Shown here: positions 8,294 through 16,307 of the stretch, one piece after another
Position numbering within the stretch: the first letter of the stretch is position 1
Layout of the letters: the number at the start of each line of letters is the position of its first letter
NCBI GenBank assembly: GCA_017395365.1
Contig: JAFPUN010000021.1
Coordinates: 62,001-126,000 of the forward strand
Length of the DNA stretch: 64,000 nucleotides
Direction: 5' to 3'
From: Bacteroidales bacterium
Lineage (GTDB): Bacteria; Bacteroidota; Bacteroidia; Bacteroidales; F082
Made by a program: the position numbers and the translations under genes
Notes under the pieces: generated by a model
The model's input: the letters and a program-made list of their open reading frames with translations, nothing else
Told to the model about the DNA's origin: nothing
The model's database searches: none

Positions 8294-11032
8294 ATGAGAT
8301 CAAACCATACACAAATGGAATTGGATGGAGATTTGTTTAGTGGTCTAGAAGAAGCCCAAAAGCCTCAACCCGAAGAGCGTCCTTATGACAAAATCATAGA
8401 GACCCGAAAAAACACCACTTTTGCTTCCGAGCAGATTGAGCGTCAAGAAGAAGTGCAGGTGGTCGACAAAACCGAGCCAAAGGTCGAATACCACTCCTAT
8501 CCCATCGAAGAGGTGAAAGCTGCCGCCAAGGCCTATTTCCATGGCGATGCGCTGGCAGGCGACGTGTGGGCCAACAAATATGCCCTAAAGGACAGCGACG
8601 GCAACATCTACGAGCTCACTCCCGACGACATGCACCATCGCATTGCCCGCGAGATTGCCCGCATCGAACGGAATTATCCCAACCCGATGACAGAAGACGA
8701 GATTTTCGAGGTGTTAAAAGACTTCCGCTATATCGTGCCCCAAGGTAGTCCTATGACGGGCATCGGCAACAACTTCCAGATCTCGTCATTGTCGAACTGC
8801 TTTGTCATCGGTAACAACGGCGATTCCGACTCCTACGGTGGCATCATGAAGACCGACCAAGAGCAGGTGCAGTTGATGAAACGTCGTGGTGGCGTGGGTC
8901 ATGACCTGTCGCATCTCCGTCCTACGGGTAGTCCTGTGAAGAACTGTGCCTTGACCTCTACCGGCGTGGTGCCTTTCATGGAAAGATTCTCCAACTCCAC
9001 CAAAGAGGTGGCACAAGACGGCCGTCGTGGTGCCCTAATGATGACCATCAGCATCAAGCACCCCGACTCGGAGGCCTTCATCGACGCCAAGATGACCCAA
9101 GGCAAGATCACCAACGCCAATGTCTCGGTACGCATCACCGACGAGTTTATGCAATGTGTCAAGGAAGGCAAGCCTTTCATCCAGCAATATCCCATCGACT
9201 CGCCCAACCCGAAATACACCAAGGAGGTGGATGCCAGAGCCTTGTGGAACAAAATCATCCACAACGCATGGAAGTCGGCCGAACCTGGGGTGATGTTCTG
9301 GGACACCATCATCCGCGAGTCCATCCCCGACTGCTATGCCGACTTGGGATTCAAGACCTTGAGTACCAATCCTTGCGGCGAGATTCCGCTCTGCGCCTAC
9401 GACAGCTGTCGTCTTATCGCCATCAACCTCTACAGTTATGTTGACCACCCCTTTACTCCCAAGGCCCGATTCAACCACCAGCTGTTCTCCAAGCATGTGG
9501 CCATCGCCCAACGCATGATGGATGACATCATCGACCTGGAGATCGAGAAAGTTGACGCCATTCTCGCCAAGATTGCCGCCGACCCCGAAGACGACGAAAT
9601 CAAGCGCACCGAGGTCAACCTATGGAAGAACATCAAGGCCAAGTGTTTGCAAGGACGCCGCACGGGTATCGGCATCACCGCCGAGGGCGACATGCTAGCC
9701 GCTTTGGGTAAGCGCTACGCCTCTGAAGAAGCCATCGCCTTCTCCACCGAGATACAAAAGTTGTTGGCTTACAATGCCTACCGTTCATCCGTCAATTTGG
9801 CCGAAGAACGTGGCAAGTTCCCCATGTATGATGCCAAACGCGAAGAGAACAACCCCTTCATCAAGCGTCTGCGCGCCTTGGACGAGGACCTCTACCAGAA
9901 GATGTGTCGAGTGGGACGCCGCAACGTCGCCATGCTGACCATTGCGCCGACGGGCACCGTCAGCATCTGCACCCAGACCACCTCGGGCATCGAACCCGTC
10001 TTTATGGTCAGCTACAAGCGCCGTCGCAAGGTGAATCCCAACGACAAAGACGTTCATGTCACCTTTACCGATGTGACAGGTAACTCGTTTGAGGAATACA
10101 ATGTGTTCCATCCCAAGTTCGTCACCTGGCTTGAGGTGAACGGCTACAATGTGGATGAAGTGCTGCATTACGATGATGAAAAGTTGAATGCCATCATTGC
10201 CCAATCCCCCTACTACAAAGCCACGGCCAACGACATCGACTGGGTAAACAAGGTGAAGATGCAAGGCTCGATGCAGAAATGGGTGGACCACAGCATCAGC
10301 GTGACGGTCAATGTGCCGAAGGAGACCACAGAAGAACTGGTCAGCCAAATCTACATGACAGCATGGGAGTGCGGCTGCAAAGGTATGACCATCTACCGCG
10401 ACGGCTCACGTGACGGCGTATTGGTGGCCAAAGAGGAGAAAAAAGAGGCTCCGAAAGCTGACAGCGGCGCCCGTCCCGACGACATCCGCGAAACGGTTGC
10501 ACCGCAACGTCCGAAGGAACTCGAATGCGACGTGGTGCGTTTCCAGAACAACTATGAGAAGTGGATCGCCTTCGTCGGCAAACTGCATGGTAAACCTTAC
10601 GAAATCTTCTTGGGCAAGGCCGAAGACTTCTTCCTCCCACCCTATGTCGAAAAAGGAGTGATCATTAAGGAGAAAATCAAAGGTGAGACCACTCGTTACG
10701 ACTTCCGTTACAACGACAAGGATGGCTACGAAGTGCTGATGCAAGGCCTGTCACGCTCATTCGACAAGGAATACTGGAACTATGCCAAGCTGATTTCAGG
10801 CATCTTGCGCCACGGCATGCCTATCCAATATGTGATCGAGTTGGTGCAGAACCTCAATGTGGAGGAAGAAAGCATCAACACATGGAAAAACGGCATCGCC
10901 CGTGCCTTGAAGAAATACGTGCCCGACGGTGTCGTCGACGAGAAAGAGAAATGCCCCAACTGTGGCGAGAAGCTCGTCTTCGAAGACGGCTGCAAACACT
11001 GCCGCAACTGCGGCTATTCCAAGTGCGGATAA
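8294..11032 (+). CDS. nrdJ: Adenosylcobalamin-dependent (class II) ribonucleotide reductase
   Basis: A 912-residue enzyme reducing ribonucleotides to deoxyribonucleotides using a B12-generated radical, independent of oxygen. Visible are the first active-site cysteine in LSNCFVIGNN (about residue 168), NPCGEIPLC with the second cysteine and radical-site region (about 358), the nucleotide-binding APTGTVSICTQTTSGIEP (about 550), and a C-terminal Cys-rich tail (CPNCGEKLVFEDGCKHCRNC) that carries redox or zinc-binding cysteines. This matches the long NrdJ_Z form. The start is the ATG at 8294 or 8315; further upstream codons look non-coding. No cobalamin riboswitch is evident in the roughly 85-base leader. 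No NrdR or NrdA/B is nearby. Confidence 0.93.
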   Translation: MRSNHTQMELDGDLFSGLEEAQKPQPEERPYDKIIETRKNTTFASEQIERQEEVQVVDKTEPKVEYHSYPIEEVKAAAKAYFHGDALAGDVWANKYALKDSDGNIYELTPDDMHHRIAREIARIERNYPNPMTEDEIFEVLKDFRYIVPQGSPMTGIGNNFQISSLSNCFVIGNNGDSDSYGGIMKTDQEQVQLMKRRGGVGHDLSHLRPTGSPVKNCALTSTGVVPFMERFSNSTKEVAQDGRRGALMMTISIKHPDSEAFIDAKMTQGKITNANVSVRITDEFMQCVKEGKPFIQQYPIDSPNPKYTKEVDARALWNKIIHNAWKSAEPGVMFWDTIIRESIPDCYADLGFKTLSTNPCGEIPLCAYDSCRLIAINLYSYVDHPFTPKARFNHQLFSKHVAIAQRMMDDIIDLEIEKVDAILAKIAADPEDDEIKRTEVNLWKNIKAKCLQGRRTGIGITAEGDMLAALGKRYASEEAIAFSTEIQKLLAYNAYRSSVNLAEERGKFPMYDAKREENNPFIKRLRALDEDLYQKMCRVGRRNVAMLTIAPTGTVSICTQTTSGIEPVFMVSYKRRRKVNPNDKDVHVTFTDVTGNSFEEYNVFHPKFVTWLEVNGYNVDEVLHYDDEKLNAIIAQSPYYKATANDIDWVNKVKMQGSMQKWVDHSISVTVNVPKETTEELVSQIYMTAWECGCKGMTIYRDGSRDGVLVAKEEKKEAPKADSGARPDDIRETVAPQRPKELECDVVRFQNNYEKWIAFVGKLHGKPYEIFLGKAEDFFLPPYVEKGVIIKEKIKGETTRYDFRYNDKDGYEVLMQGLSRSFDKEYWNYAKLISGILRHGMPIQYVIELVQNLNVEEESINTWKNGIARALKKYVPDGVVDEKEKCPNCGEKLVFEDGCKHCRNCGYSKCG

Positions 11033-11074
11033 ACCAAGACGAAAACAGTTGTTTTTTTTATCTTCATAATGGTG

Positions 11075-11109
11075 GGTCGCCGGCGCATAAGTGCTGGCGA
11101 CCTTTTTTT
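11075..11109 (+). terminator. Intrinsic terminator of nrdJ
   Basis: Stem GGTCGCCGGC (11075-11084) pairs with GCTGGCGACC (11093-11102), one G-T wobble, followed by seven T. Confidence 0.85.
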
Positions 11110-11113
11110 GGGG

Positions 11114-11241
11114 GATTCCCCTTCGGGGAATGGAGAACCTTTCACTTAGTTACCAGCGGCGGCGAGTAAAGCCTACAAATGGTAAACGTTAGAAGCCGCC
11201 GCTGTAAAACGACACACAGCATTCCATTCCCGAAGGGAATC
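11114..11241. repeat. Nested inverted-repeat element abutting tatD
   Basis: The outer arms are 11114-11134 and 11223-11241 (GATTCCC-CTTCGG type, each itself a small hairpin). The inner arms are CAGCGGCGGC (11154-11163) and GCCGCCGCTG (11195-11204). The right outer arm ends one base before the tatD stop codon. No coding potential is seen. Confidence 0.7.
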
Positions 11242-12009
11242 TCAAAACTGGAACAAGTCTTTCACATTTGAAGTTGTGGCAGCAGCAAAGTCTTCCAAAG
11301 GCATTTGAAGAATTTCTGCAATGCATTTTGCTGTATGAACAAGAAATGAAGGTTCATTACGCTTGCCACGGCAAGGCACGGGTGCCAAATAGGGCGCATC
11401 TGTTTCCAAAACAAGCCTATCCAAAGGAAGATTAGGTAGGTAATCCTTTACACCACAGTTTTTATAGGTTGTCACGCCTCCTAGACCAAGATGAAAGCCC
11501 AATTCGAGATAGACTTTAGCCTCTTCTTCAGTCCCCGTAAAGCAATGCATGATACCGCGCAATCCGCCATCTTGCTTCTTTTCGAGGATCTTCACCATCT
11601 TGTCAAAAGCATTGCGACAATGGATGGAAAGCGGTAGGTGGAGCTGCTTTGCCCAGTCCAATTGGGTTTCAAGGGCATCAAGCTGTTGTCTCTCAAATGT
11701 AACATCCCAATAGAAATCGAGGCCGACCTCCCCCACTCCGATGTAAATGCCACGTTCAAGCTCCTTTTCCATCATAGAAAGCACCTCTTTGTAGTCCTCC
11801 TTCACCTCCTCGGGCTGCAGGCCCATCATCACTCGGGTACAATCGGGATATTGCCCATGCAATTCAAGCATCGGTGCGATGGTCGAGGCATCCACATTAG
11901 GGAGGAGCATCATTCCTACACCAGCGTCCAAAGCACGCTTCATAGCCTCGTTTCTATCAAGGCTGAATTGGTGGTCGTAGACGTGGGTATGGGTATCGAC
12001 TAGGTACAT
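11242..12009 (-). CDS. tatD: TatD family metal-dependent hydrolase / DNase
   Basis: A 255-residue TIM-barrel amidohydrolase-superfamily enzyme. The metal ligands are clear: DTHTH at residues 5-9, GEVGLDFYWD (Glu), IHCRNAF (His), MHCFTGT (His) and LETDAPYLAP (Asp). The length matches the TatD/YcfH family, which shows 3'-5' exonuclease or deoxyribonuclease activity in the cytoplasm. It begins directly at the ATG with no leader peptide. The stop codon lies against a nested inverted repeat. An AT-rich tandem repeat separates it from hflX, which lies upstream on the same strand. Confidence 0.93.
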   Translation of the reverse strand: MYLVDTHTHVYDHQFSLDRNEAMKRALDAGVGMMLLPNVDASTIAPMLELHGQYPDCTRVMMGLQPEEVKEDYKEVLSMMEKELERGIYIGVGEVGLDFYWDVTFERQQLDALETQLDWAKQLHLPLSIHCRNAFDKMVKILEKKQDGGLRGIMHCFTGTEEEAKVYLELGFHLGLGGVTTYKNCGVKDYLPNLPLDRLVLETDAPYLAPVPCRGKRNEPSFLVHTAKCIAEILQMPLEDFAAATTSNVKDLFQF

Positions 12010-12014
12010 CTATA

Positions 12015-12063
12015 GTTTAGAGTTGAGAGTTTAGAGTTTAGAGTTGAGAGTTGGGAGAGTTGG
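12015..12063. repeat. Short tandem repeat (TTTAGAGTTGAGAG type) between hflX and tatD
   Basis: Repeated words TTTAGAGTT and GAGAGTT fill the gap between hflX and tatD. The same words recur after the LOG gene at 54385-54414. Confidence 0.8.
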
Positions 12064-12064
12064 G

Positions 12065-13258
12065 TTAATAGAGGAAATTGTCGTAAGGGTATCGAATCGC
12101 GTGCATATCACGGATTTCCTTGTAGAGCAAATCACGGAATTCCTGATAGTTGTCGCGATTCTTGGCGGAGATGAAGATGCAGTTTTCATTCATCTTGGCC
12201 ATCCAGGTCTTTTTCAAATCCTCGTAAGAGACATTGCGCTTGGTGGGCGGCGTCAGGTCATCAGGGTCTTTCTCTTCCCATGTGTAGGCATCGGTCTTGT
12301 TGAAGACGACGATGGTCTTCTTGTCGGCACAGCCCAGCTCGGCCAAGGTCTGGTTGACGACCTCCATCTGCGCCTCAAAGTCGGGATGCGAGATGTCGAC
12401 CACATGCAACAGGATGTCCGACTCGCGCACCTCGTCCAAAGTGCTCTTGAACGATTCCACGAGATGATGCGGCAATTTACGAATAAACCCCACAGTATCG
12501 GAAAGAAGGAAAGGTAGATTCTCCACCACCACCTTACGCACCGTGGTATCCAAAGTGGCAAAGAGTTTGTTTTCGGTGTAGACCTCCGACTTGCTCAACA
12601 GGTTCATGATGGTCGACTTGCCAACGTTGGTATAGCCAACGAGTGCCACGCGCACCAGCTTACCGCGGTTCTTGCGCTGCACTGTCTTCTGTTTGTCGAT
12701 ATCTTTCAGCTTCTCTTTCAACAGCGCGATGCGTTCCAGAATCAAGCGACGGTCGGTTTCGATCTGGGTCTCACCAGGACCACGCATACCGATACCACCA
12801 CGTTGACGCTCCAAGTGGGTCCACATTCGGGTCAGGCGGGGCAAAAGGTATTGGTATTGTGCTAGTTCCACTTGGGCTTTTGCGTGTGCCGTATGGGCAT
12901 TTGAGGCGAAAATATCAAGGATAAGGCTCGTACGGTCAAGGACACGACATTCCAAAGCCTGCTCCATGTTACGGGCCTGCGTGGCACTCAACTCATCGTC
13001 AATGACGGCAATCTCTATGTTCTCCGCCTTGATGTATTGGTGAATCTCCTCCAACTTGCCCGAGCCGAGATAAGTCACGCTGCTCGGTCGGTCCAAAGGC
13101 TGCACAAAACGAGCCACTGGGATACCGCCAGCTGTCTCCAACAGGAAAGCCAGCTCGTCGAGGTATTCCTCCGTACGCTCACGGCCTTGTTGTTTGCTGG
13201 CAACAGCGATGAGAACTGCGCGTTCTGGTATTTTTTCGTAGGTTATAAAGTCACCCAT
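12065..13258 (-). CDS. hflX: GTPase HflX
   Basis: A 397-residue ribosome-associated GTPase that splits stalled or hibernating ribosomes in stress. The N-terminal HflX domain contains SVTYLGSGKLEEI and the long helical linker MWTHLERQRGGIGMRGPGETQIETDRR, a family signature. The G domain follows: G1 GYTNVGKST, G3 DTVGFIRKLP, G4 NKTD and a G5-like SAKN. The start MGDFITYEK at 13258 is the only reasonable one. A 90-nt palindromic element (13309-13398) lies between it and trpS. It is followed by tatD on the same strand. Confidence 0.96.
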   Translation of the reverse strand: MGDFITYEKIPERAVLIAVASKQQGRERTEEYLDELAFLLETAGGIPVARFVQPLDRPSSVTYLGSGKLEEIHQYIKAENIEIAVIDDELSATQARNMEQALECRVLDRTSLILDIFASNAHTAHAKAQVELAQYQYLLPRLTRMWTHLERQRGGIGMRGPGETQIETDRRLILERIALLKEKLKDIDKQKTVQRKNRGKLVRVALVGYTNVGKSTIMNLLSKSEVYTENKLFATLDTTVRKVVVENLPFLLSDTVGFIRKLPHHLVESFKSTLDEVRESDILLHVVDISHPDFEAQMEVVNQTLAELGCADKKTIVVFNKTDAYTWEEKDPDDLTPPTKRNVSYEDLKKTWMAKMNENCIFISAKNRDNYQEFRDLLYKEIRDMHAIRYPYDNFLY

Positions 13259-13308
13259 GTCGTTTTATCTTGAAAACGAGACTGAGAAAGGTAAAACTCG
13301 ACCTTTTG

Positions 13309-13398
13309 CCGTCATGGCGGAGGAACATCCGCCATCTCCCAAGCACGGAGACAACACCCTTGCGTTTGGGAGATTGCGGGTCAAGCCCGCAATGACGG
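13309..13398. repeat. 90-nt four-way palindromic element, copy A
   Basis: Outer stem CCGTCAT/ATGACGG. Two side hairpins are GGCGGA-N-TCCGCC and TGCGGG-N-CCCGCA. The inner stem is ATCTCCCA/TGGGAGAT. The copy at 24233-24322 has the same 90-nt length and parts in the opposite orientation. Read as protein it yields a spurious peptide (MAEEHPPSP...), which explains false ORFs here and upstream of the TPR lipoprotein. Confidence 0.85.
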
Positions 13399-13430
13399 CA
13401 ATAGGCTCAGCCTCTGTAATCCACTATCAA

Positions 13431-14426
13431 TTAGTATTGTCTAAACCCAATAATCTTCCTCACCTCGTTCAAGGTCTTCGCCGCGCTCTCGCGGGCCTTC
13501 TCGGCGCCCATGCGGGCGATGCGGTCGAGACGTTCGGTATCTGATGAGAACTCGATGATGCGCTCGCGGATAGGCGCAACGGTCTTCTCCAAGTCCTCTG
13601 CCAGTTGTTTCTTCATGTCGCCATAACGGATAGAGCAGTCGTTCCACTTCTCGTCGAAATATTTCACCGTGTCGGGCTCACTGACGATGTTCATCATCGT
13701 GAAGAGGTTTTGGATGACTTCGGGCTTGGGGCTGTTGGGCTCGGTCGGGCCGCTATCGGTGACGGCGCGCATCACCTTCTTGCGCATGGTCTTCTCATCC
13801 TCAAAGAGGTAGATGCAGTTGCCGTCGCTCTTGCCCATCTTGCCACTGCCGTCCAATCCCGGCACTTTGACGGCATCGCCACCGAAGTAGTAGTTCTGCG
13901 GCTCAGGGAAGAACTCCACCTGATAGATATTGTTGAAGCGGCGCGCGCACTTACGGGCCATTTCCATGTTCTGCTCCTGGTCCTTGCCCACAGGCACCCA
14001 TTTGGCACGATGTTGCAGGATGTCGGCAGCCATCAGCGTGGGATAGGTAAACAAGCCAGCATTCACATTGTCAGGTTGTTGACGGGCTTTCTCCTTGAAG
14101 GTCGTCACGCGACCCAACTCACCAATGTAGGCGTTCATATTGAAGTAGAGATACAGTTCGATGGTCTCCGGCACATCACTCTGAATGTAGATGGTGGCCT
14201 TTTCAGGGTCGATGCCGCATGCGAGGTATTCGGCCAAAATCGTGCGGGCCGAACGCTGTATATTTTCTGGCTTAGGGTGCGTGGTCAGTGAATGCCAGTC
14301 GGCGATGAAGAAGTAGCAATTATAATCTTCCTGCATCTTCACGAAGCTACGCACGGCGCCATAATAATTTCCGAGGTGAAGGTTTCCGGTGGGGCGAATG
14401 CCGCTCAAAACGATATCTTTTGCCAT
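13431..14426 (-). CDS. trpS: Tryptophanyl-tRNA synthetase
   Basis: A 331-residue class I aminoacyl-tRNA synthetase that charges tRNA-Trp. The HIGH-type signature is PTGNLHLGNYYG near the N-terminus and the KMSKS loop is GKMGKSDGN (about residue 195). Length is standard for bacterial TrpRS. The start is ATG 14426 (MAKDIVLSGIRP); the longer reading to 14507 crosses the -7 box and a terminator hairpin. The promoter box lies 19 bases upstream. Confidence 0.97.
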   Translation of the reverse strand: MAKDIVLSGIRPTGNLHLGNYYGAVRSFVKMQEDYNCYFFIADWHSLTTHPKPENIQRSARTILAEYLACGIDPEKATIYIQSDVPETIELYLYFNMNAYIGELGRVTTFKEKARQQPDNVNAGLFTYPTLMAADILQHRAKWVPVGKDQEQNMEMARKCARRFNNIYQVEFFPEPQNYYFGGDAVKVPGLDGSGKMGKSDGNCIYLFEDEKTMRKKVMRAVTDSGPTEPNSPKPEVIQNLFTMMNIVSEPDTVKYFDEKWNDCSIRYGDMKKQLAEDLEKTVAPIRERIIEFSSDTERLDRIARMGAEKARESAAKTLNEVRKIIGFRQY

Positions 14427-14445
14427 AATTGATTCAATTTGGGTG

Positions 14446-14453
14446 CAAAAGTA
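14446..14453 (-). promoter_or_regulatory. TAnnTTTG -7 box (TACTTTTG) for trpS
   Basis: Minus strand, 19 bases upstream of the trpS ATG at 14426; it rules out the upstream in-frame starts. Confidence 0.65.
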
Positions 14454-14474
14454 ATAAAAAAACTGACAACATAG

Positions 14475-14505
14475 GAAAGCCCACCTCATTGCAAAGTGGG
14501 CTTTC
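14475..14505 (-). terminator. Hairpin after the M14 peptidase gene
   Basis: Arms GAAAGCCCAC (14475-14484) and GTGGGCTTTC (14496-14505) lie 24 bases past the stop on the minus strand. The T tract is short, so termination strength is uncertain. Confidence 0.6.
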
Positions 14506-14528
14506 ATGATTAAATCTCAAAACTGCAT

Positions 14529-16202
14529 TTACCGCACCACAAATTTCCGCGTCGCTTCGCCTATGGTGATGAAATACATGCCTTGAGGCAATGACGAAAC
14601 ATTGATTTGTTGGTTTTCAGCCATTATTTGGCCTGTCAATAGGGTTTGGCCAATAAGATTGGTGATGCGATACATTTGGTCTGGTAGAGACGTGGCGCGC
14701 CGCGTCTCTACAAACAGAATGTTGTTTGTGGGATTAGGATAAACCTTCAAGGACGCTGGACCCATCGTAATGCCGCCTTCCTCAACCCCATACCCTTCCG
14801 GTACCAATTGCACATCCTGCACCAAGGTCTCCCAGTCTGCCACCGTCAAGGTGAGGGTCTTGGGGTAATAACCCTCGCAAGAATACGTCACCTCGTAGGT
14901 GCCGCCCTTGATGGGACGGTGGTAGTCGCCAACAGGCAAATGACTGCTGACGGCAGAACCGTGATGATCGTGGGTGAGAATGGTGACCTCTGCCTCCAAA
15001 GGCACACCTGTGACCGAATCCGTCACCCTACCGTGAATCCCATAAAGACATTGTTCCAAGTAACGCAACATACTCTCATGGTTATAGGTCCAATACATGG
15101 GCATTGTCGATGGATTCGGTGTATAGGGGATGGAGCACTCGATGGTCACCTCGCGACATTGCTGGTAATAGTTCATGTAATCCTGGCGGCTGCCATAGAT
15201 GGGATACCACACATAACCATTGACGATGCCGTTGTCGAAACCACTCATATACATGGTATCGTGTTCATGGGTCAAGTCGGCATATTCGTGACACACCAAT
15301 TGCCACCATTCGTCATCGGGATGCAGCGGTTGGTAGGTGTCCCACGGATAGTTCAGCACCTCGGATCCGCCATGATAGTTCGCCGCCATGGTAAAGGGGT
15401 ATTGCTCGGCAAGCTCCATCATCATTATGGTTTCAGGCTGATACTCCTTGCCATCAGGATGAGGACCGTTGTCGAAGTCGGGATAGTTGCGGTTGAGGTC
15501 GGCATCGTTGGCATTGTTGCGACGGGCGCCATAGACGGTGTTGTTGCCTCCGTGATAGGTGCCGTCGGGGTTGGTGCAGGGCGAGATGAAAATGTCGAGC
15601 TGGTCGAGCAGTGCGAGGATTCGTGGGTCGTTGCTGGTGCAAAGCTCATCGATGAGACGCAGCATGAGCATCATGCCTGTCAGCTCATCGCCATGGATGG
15701 TGGAAGTGTAGAGAAACTTGGGCTTGCCGTCAGGATCTCCGTTGTTGAAGCGGCAAAACATGAGCTTGCGACCGCTCGCCAATGTGCCCAAATCGAAGTA
15801 TGTGCACCGTTCAGGAAAATCTTCGGCGTAATGCTTCATCATGTCCTGGTAGGCCTCATAGGTAGGATAGGCATCCCAGTCGTAGGCCTCGCGGTTCGTG
15901 CCGTCCCACATGGCGTAATGTTCTTGCATGGAAGGCGGCATGAGCAGCGTGGGCTGATAGCCCATGGCTAGGAGTTGGCGGTACTGCTCTTCGTTGGCAT
16001 AACAAATCAGATGGTTGCCTTCCAGTTTGTCGATGGAACAAAGTCGGGTGAGCCGCTCGGCCTCTTCACGTTGTTGTAAGGGTAGGGAGAAGAAATATTC
16101 CCCACGTGTGGCCATCATGGTTTCGAGGTCGGTTTGGGCCATGGTTAATTTCCCCGCCAACAGTAGGAACGCAAGGATGGCAAATAGCCGTAGGTTTTTC
16201 AT
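14529..16202 (-). CDS. Secreted M14 zinc carboxypeptidase with T9SS sorting domain
   Basis: A 557-residue secreted protein. It has a signal peptide (residues 1-22, ending TMAQ) and an M14 catalytic domain at about 110-385 with Zn ligands His170 and Glu173 (HGDE) and His277 (NYHGG). NRNYPD (237-242) forms the substrate pocket and Glu355 (VTIECS) is the catalytic base. A carboxypeptidase regulatory-like domain follows (about 388-470). The C-terminal type A sorting domain (487-557, VYPNPTNNILF ... KFVVR) directs secretion by T9SS and surface attachment. Residues 498-507 are encoded by the 28-nt palindromic repeat. The architecture resembles gingival CPG70-type carboxypeptidases. A role in trimming extracellular peptides is inferred. 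Confidence 0.9.
   Translation of the reverse strand: MKNLRLFAILAFLLLAGKLTMAQTDLETMMATRGEYFFSLPLQQREEAERLTRLCSIDKLEGNHLICYANEEQYRQLLAMGYQPTLLMPPSMQEHYAMWDGTNREAYDWDAYPTYEAYQDMMKHYAEDFPERCTYFDLGTLASGRKLMFCRFNNGDPDGKPKFLYTSTIHGDELTGMMLMLRLIDELCTSNDPRILALLDQLDIFISPCTNPDGTYHGGNNTVYGARRNNANDADLNRNYPDFDNGPHPDGKEYQPETIMMMELAEQYPFTMAANYHGGSEVLNYPWDTYQPLHPDDEWWQLVCHEYADLTHEHDTMYMSGFDNGIVNGYVWYPIYGSRQDYMNYYQQCREVTIECSIPYTPNPSTMPMYWTYNHESMLRYLEQCLYGIHGRVTDSVTGVPLEAEVTILTHDHHGSAVSSHLPVGDYHRPIKGGTYEVTYSCEGYYPKTLTLTVADWETLVQDVQLVPEGYGVEEGGITMGPASLKVYPNPTNNILFVETRRATSLPDQMYRITNLIGQTLLTGQIMAENQQINVSSLPQGMYFITIGEATRKFVVR
14684..14711. repeat. 28-nt palindrome, copy 2, inside the M14 peptidase CDS
   Basis: Identical to copy 1 (920-947). 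It begins exactly at codon position 1 of Val498 and encodes VETRRATSL plus the first base of Pro507, within the sorting domain. Confidence 0.92.
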
Positions 16203-16242
16203 AGATTATATGGGTATAATGTTGTTCGTGCGTTTGCCATTT

Positions 16243-16303
16243 GTAGGGACGCATCGCATGCGTCCGCCGGTTGCATTGGCGGACACACGCGGTGTGTCCC
16301 TAC
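16243..16303. repeat. 61-nt four-way palindromic element
   Basis: Outer stem GTAGGGAC/GTCCCTAC. Side hairpins are GCAT-CGC-ATGC and ACAC-GCG-GTGT. The inner stem is GTCCGCC/GGCGGAC with loop GGTTGCATT. It has the same topology as the two 90-nt elements but different sequence. It fills most of the gap between the M14 gene and the next cargo gene. Confidence 0.85.
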
Positions 16304-16307
16304 AGGA

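Noticed and set aside
11033-11241. A small protein gene between nrdJ and tatD
   Set aside because: The open frames here cross the terminator and nested repeats and lack coding character.
12015-12063. CRISPR array
   Set aside because: Contiguous short words with no unique spacers and no cas genes.
13257-13544. Small ORF beginning in the 90-nt repeat
   Set aside because: Its peptide is translation of the palindromic element, and a similar peptide appears upstream of the TPR lipoprotein at the other copy.
14808-15971. 387-codon open frame opposite the M14 peptidase
   Set aside because: Fully inside the real gene on the other strand; the peptidase carries intact catalytic residues.
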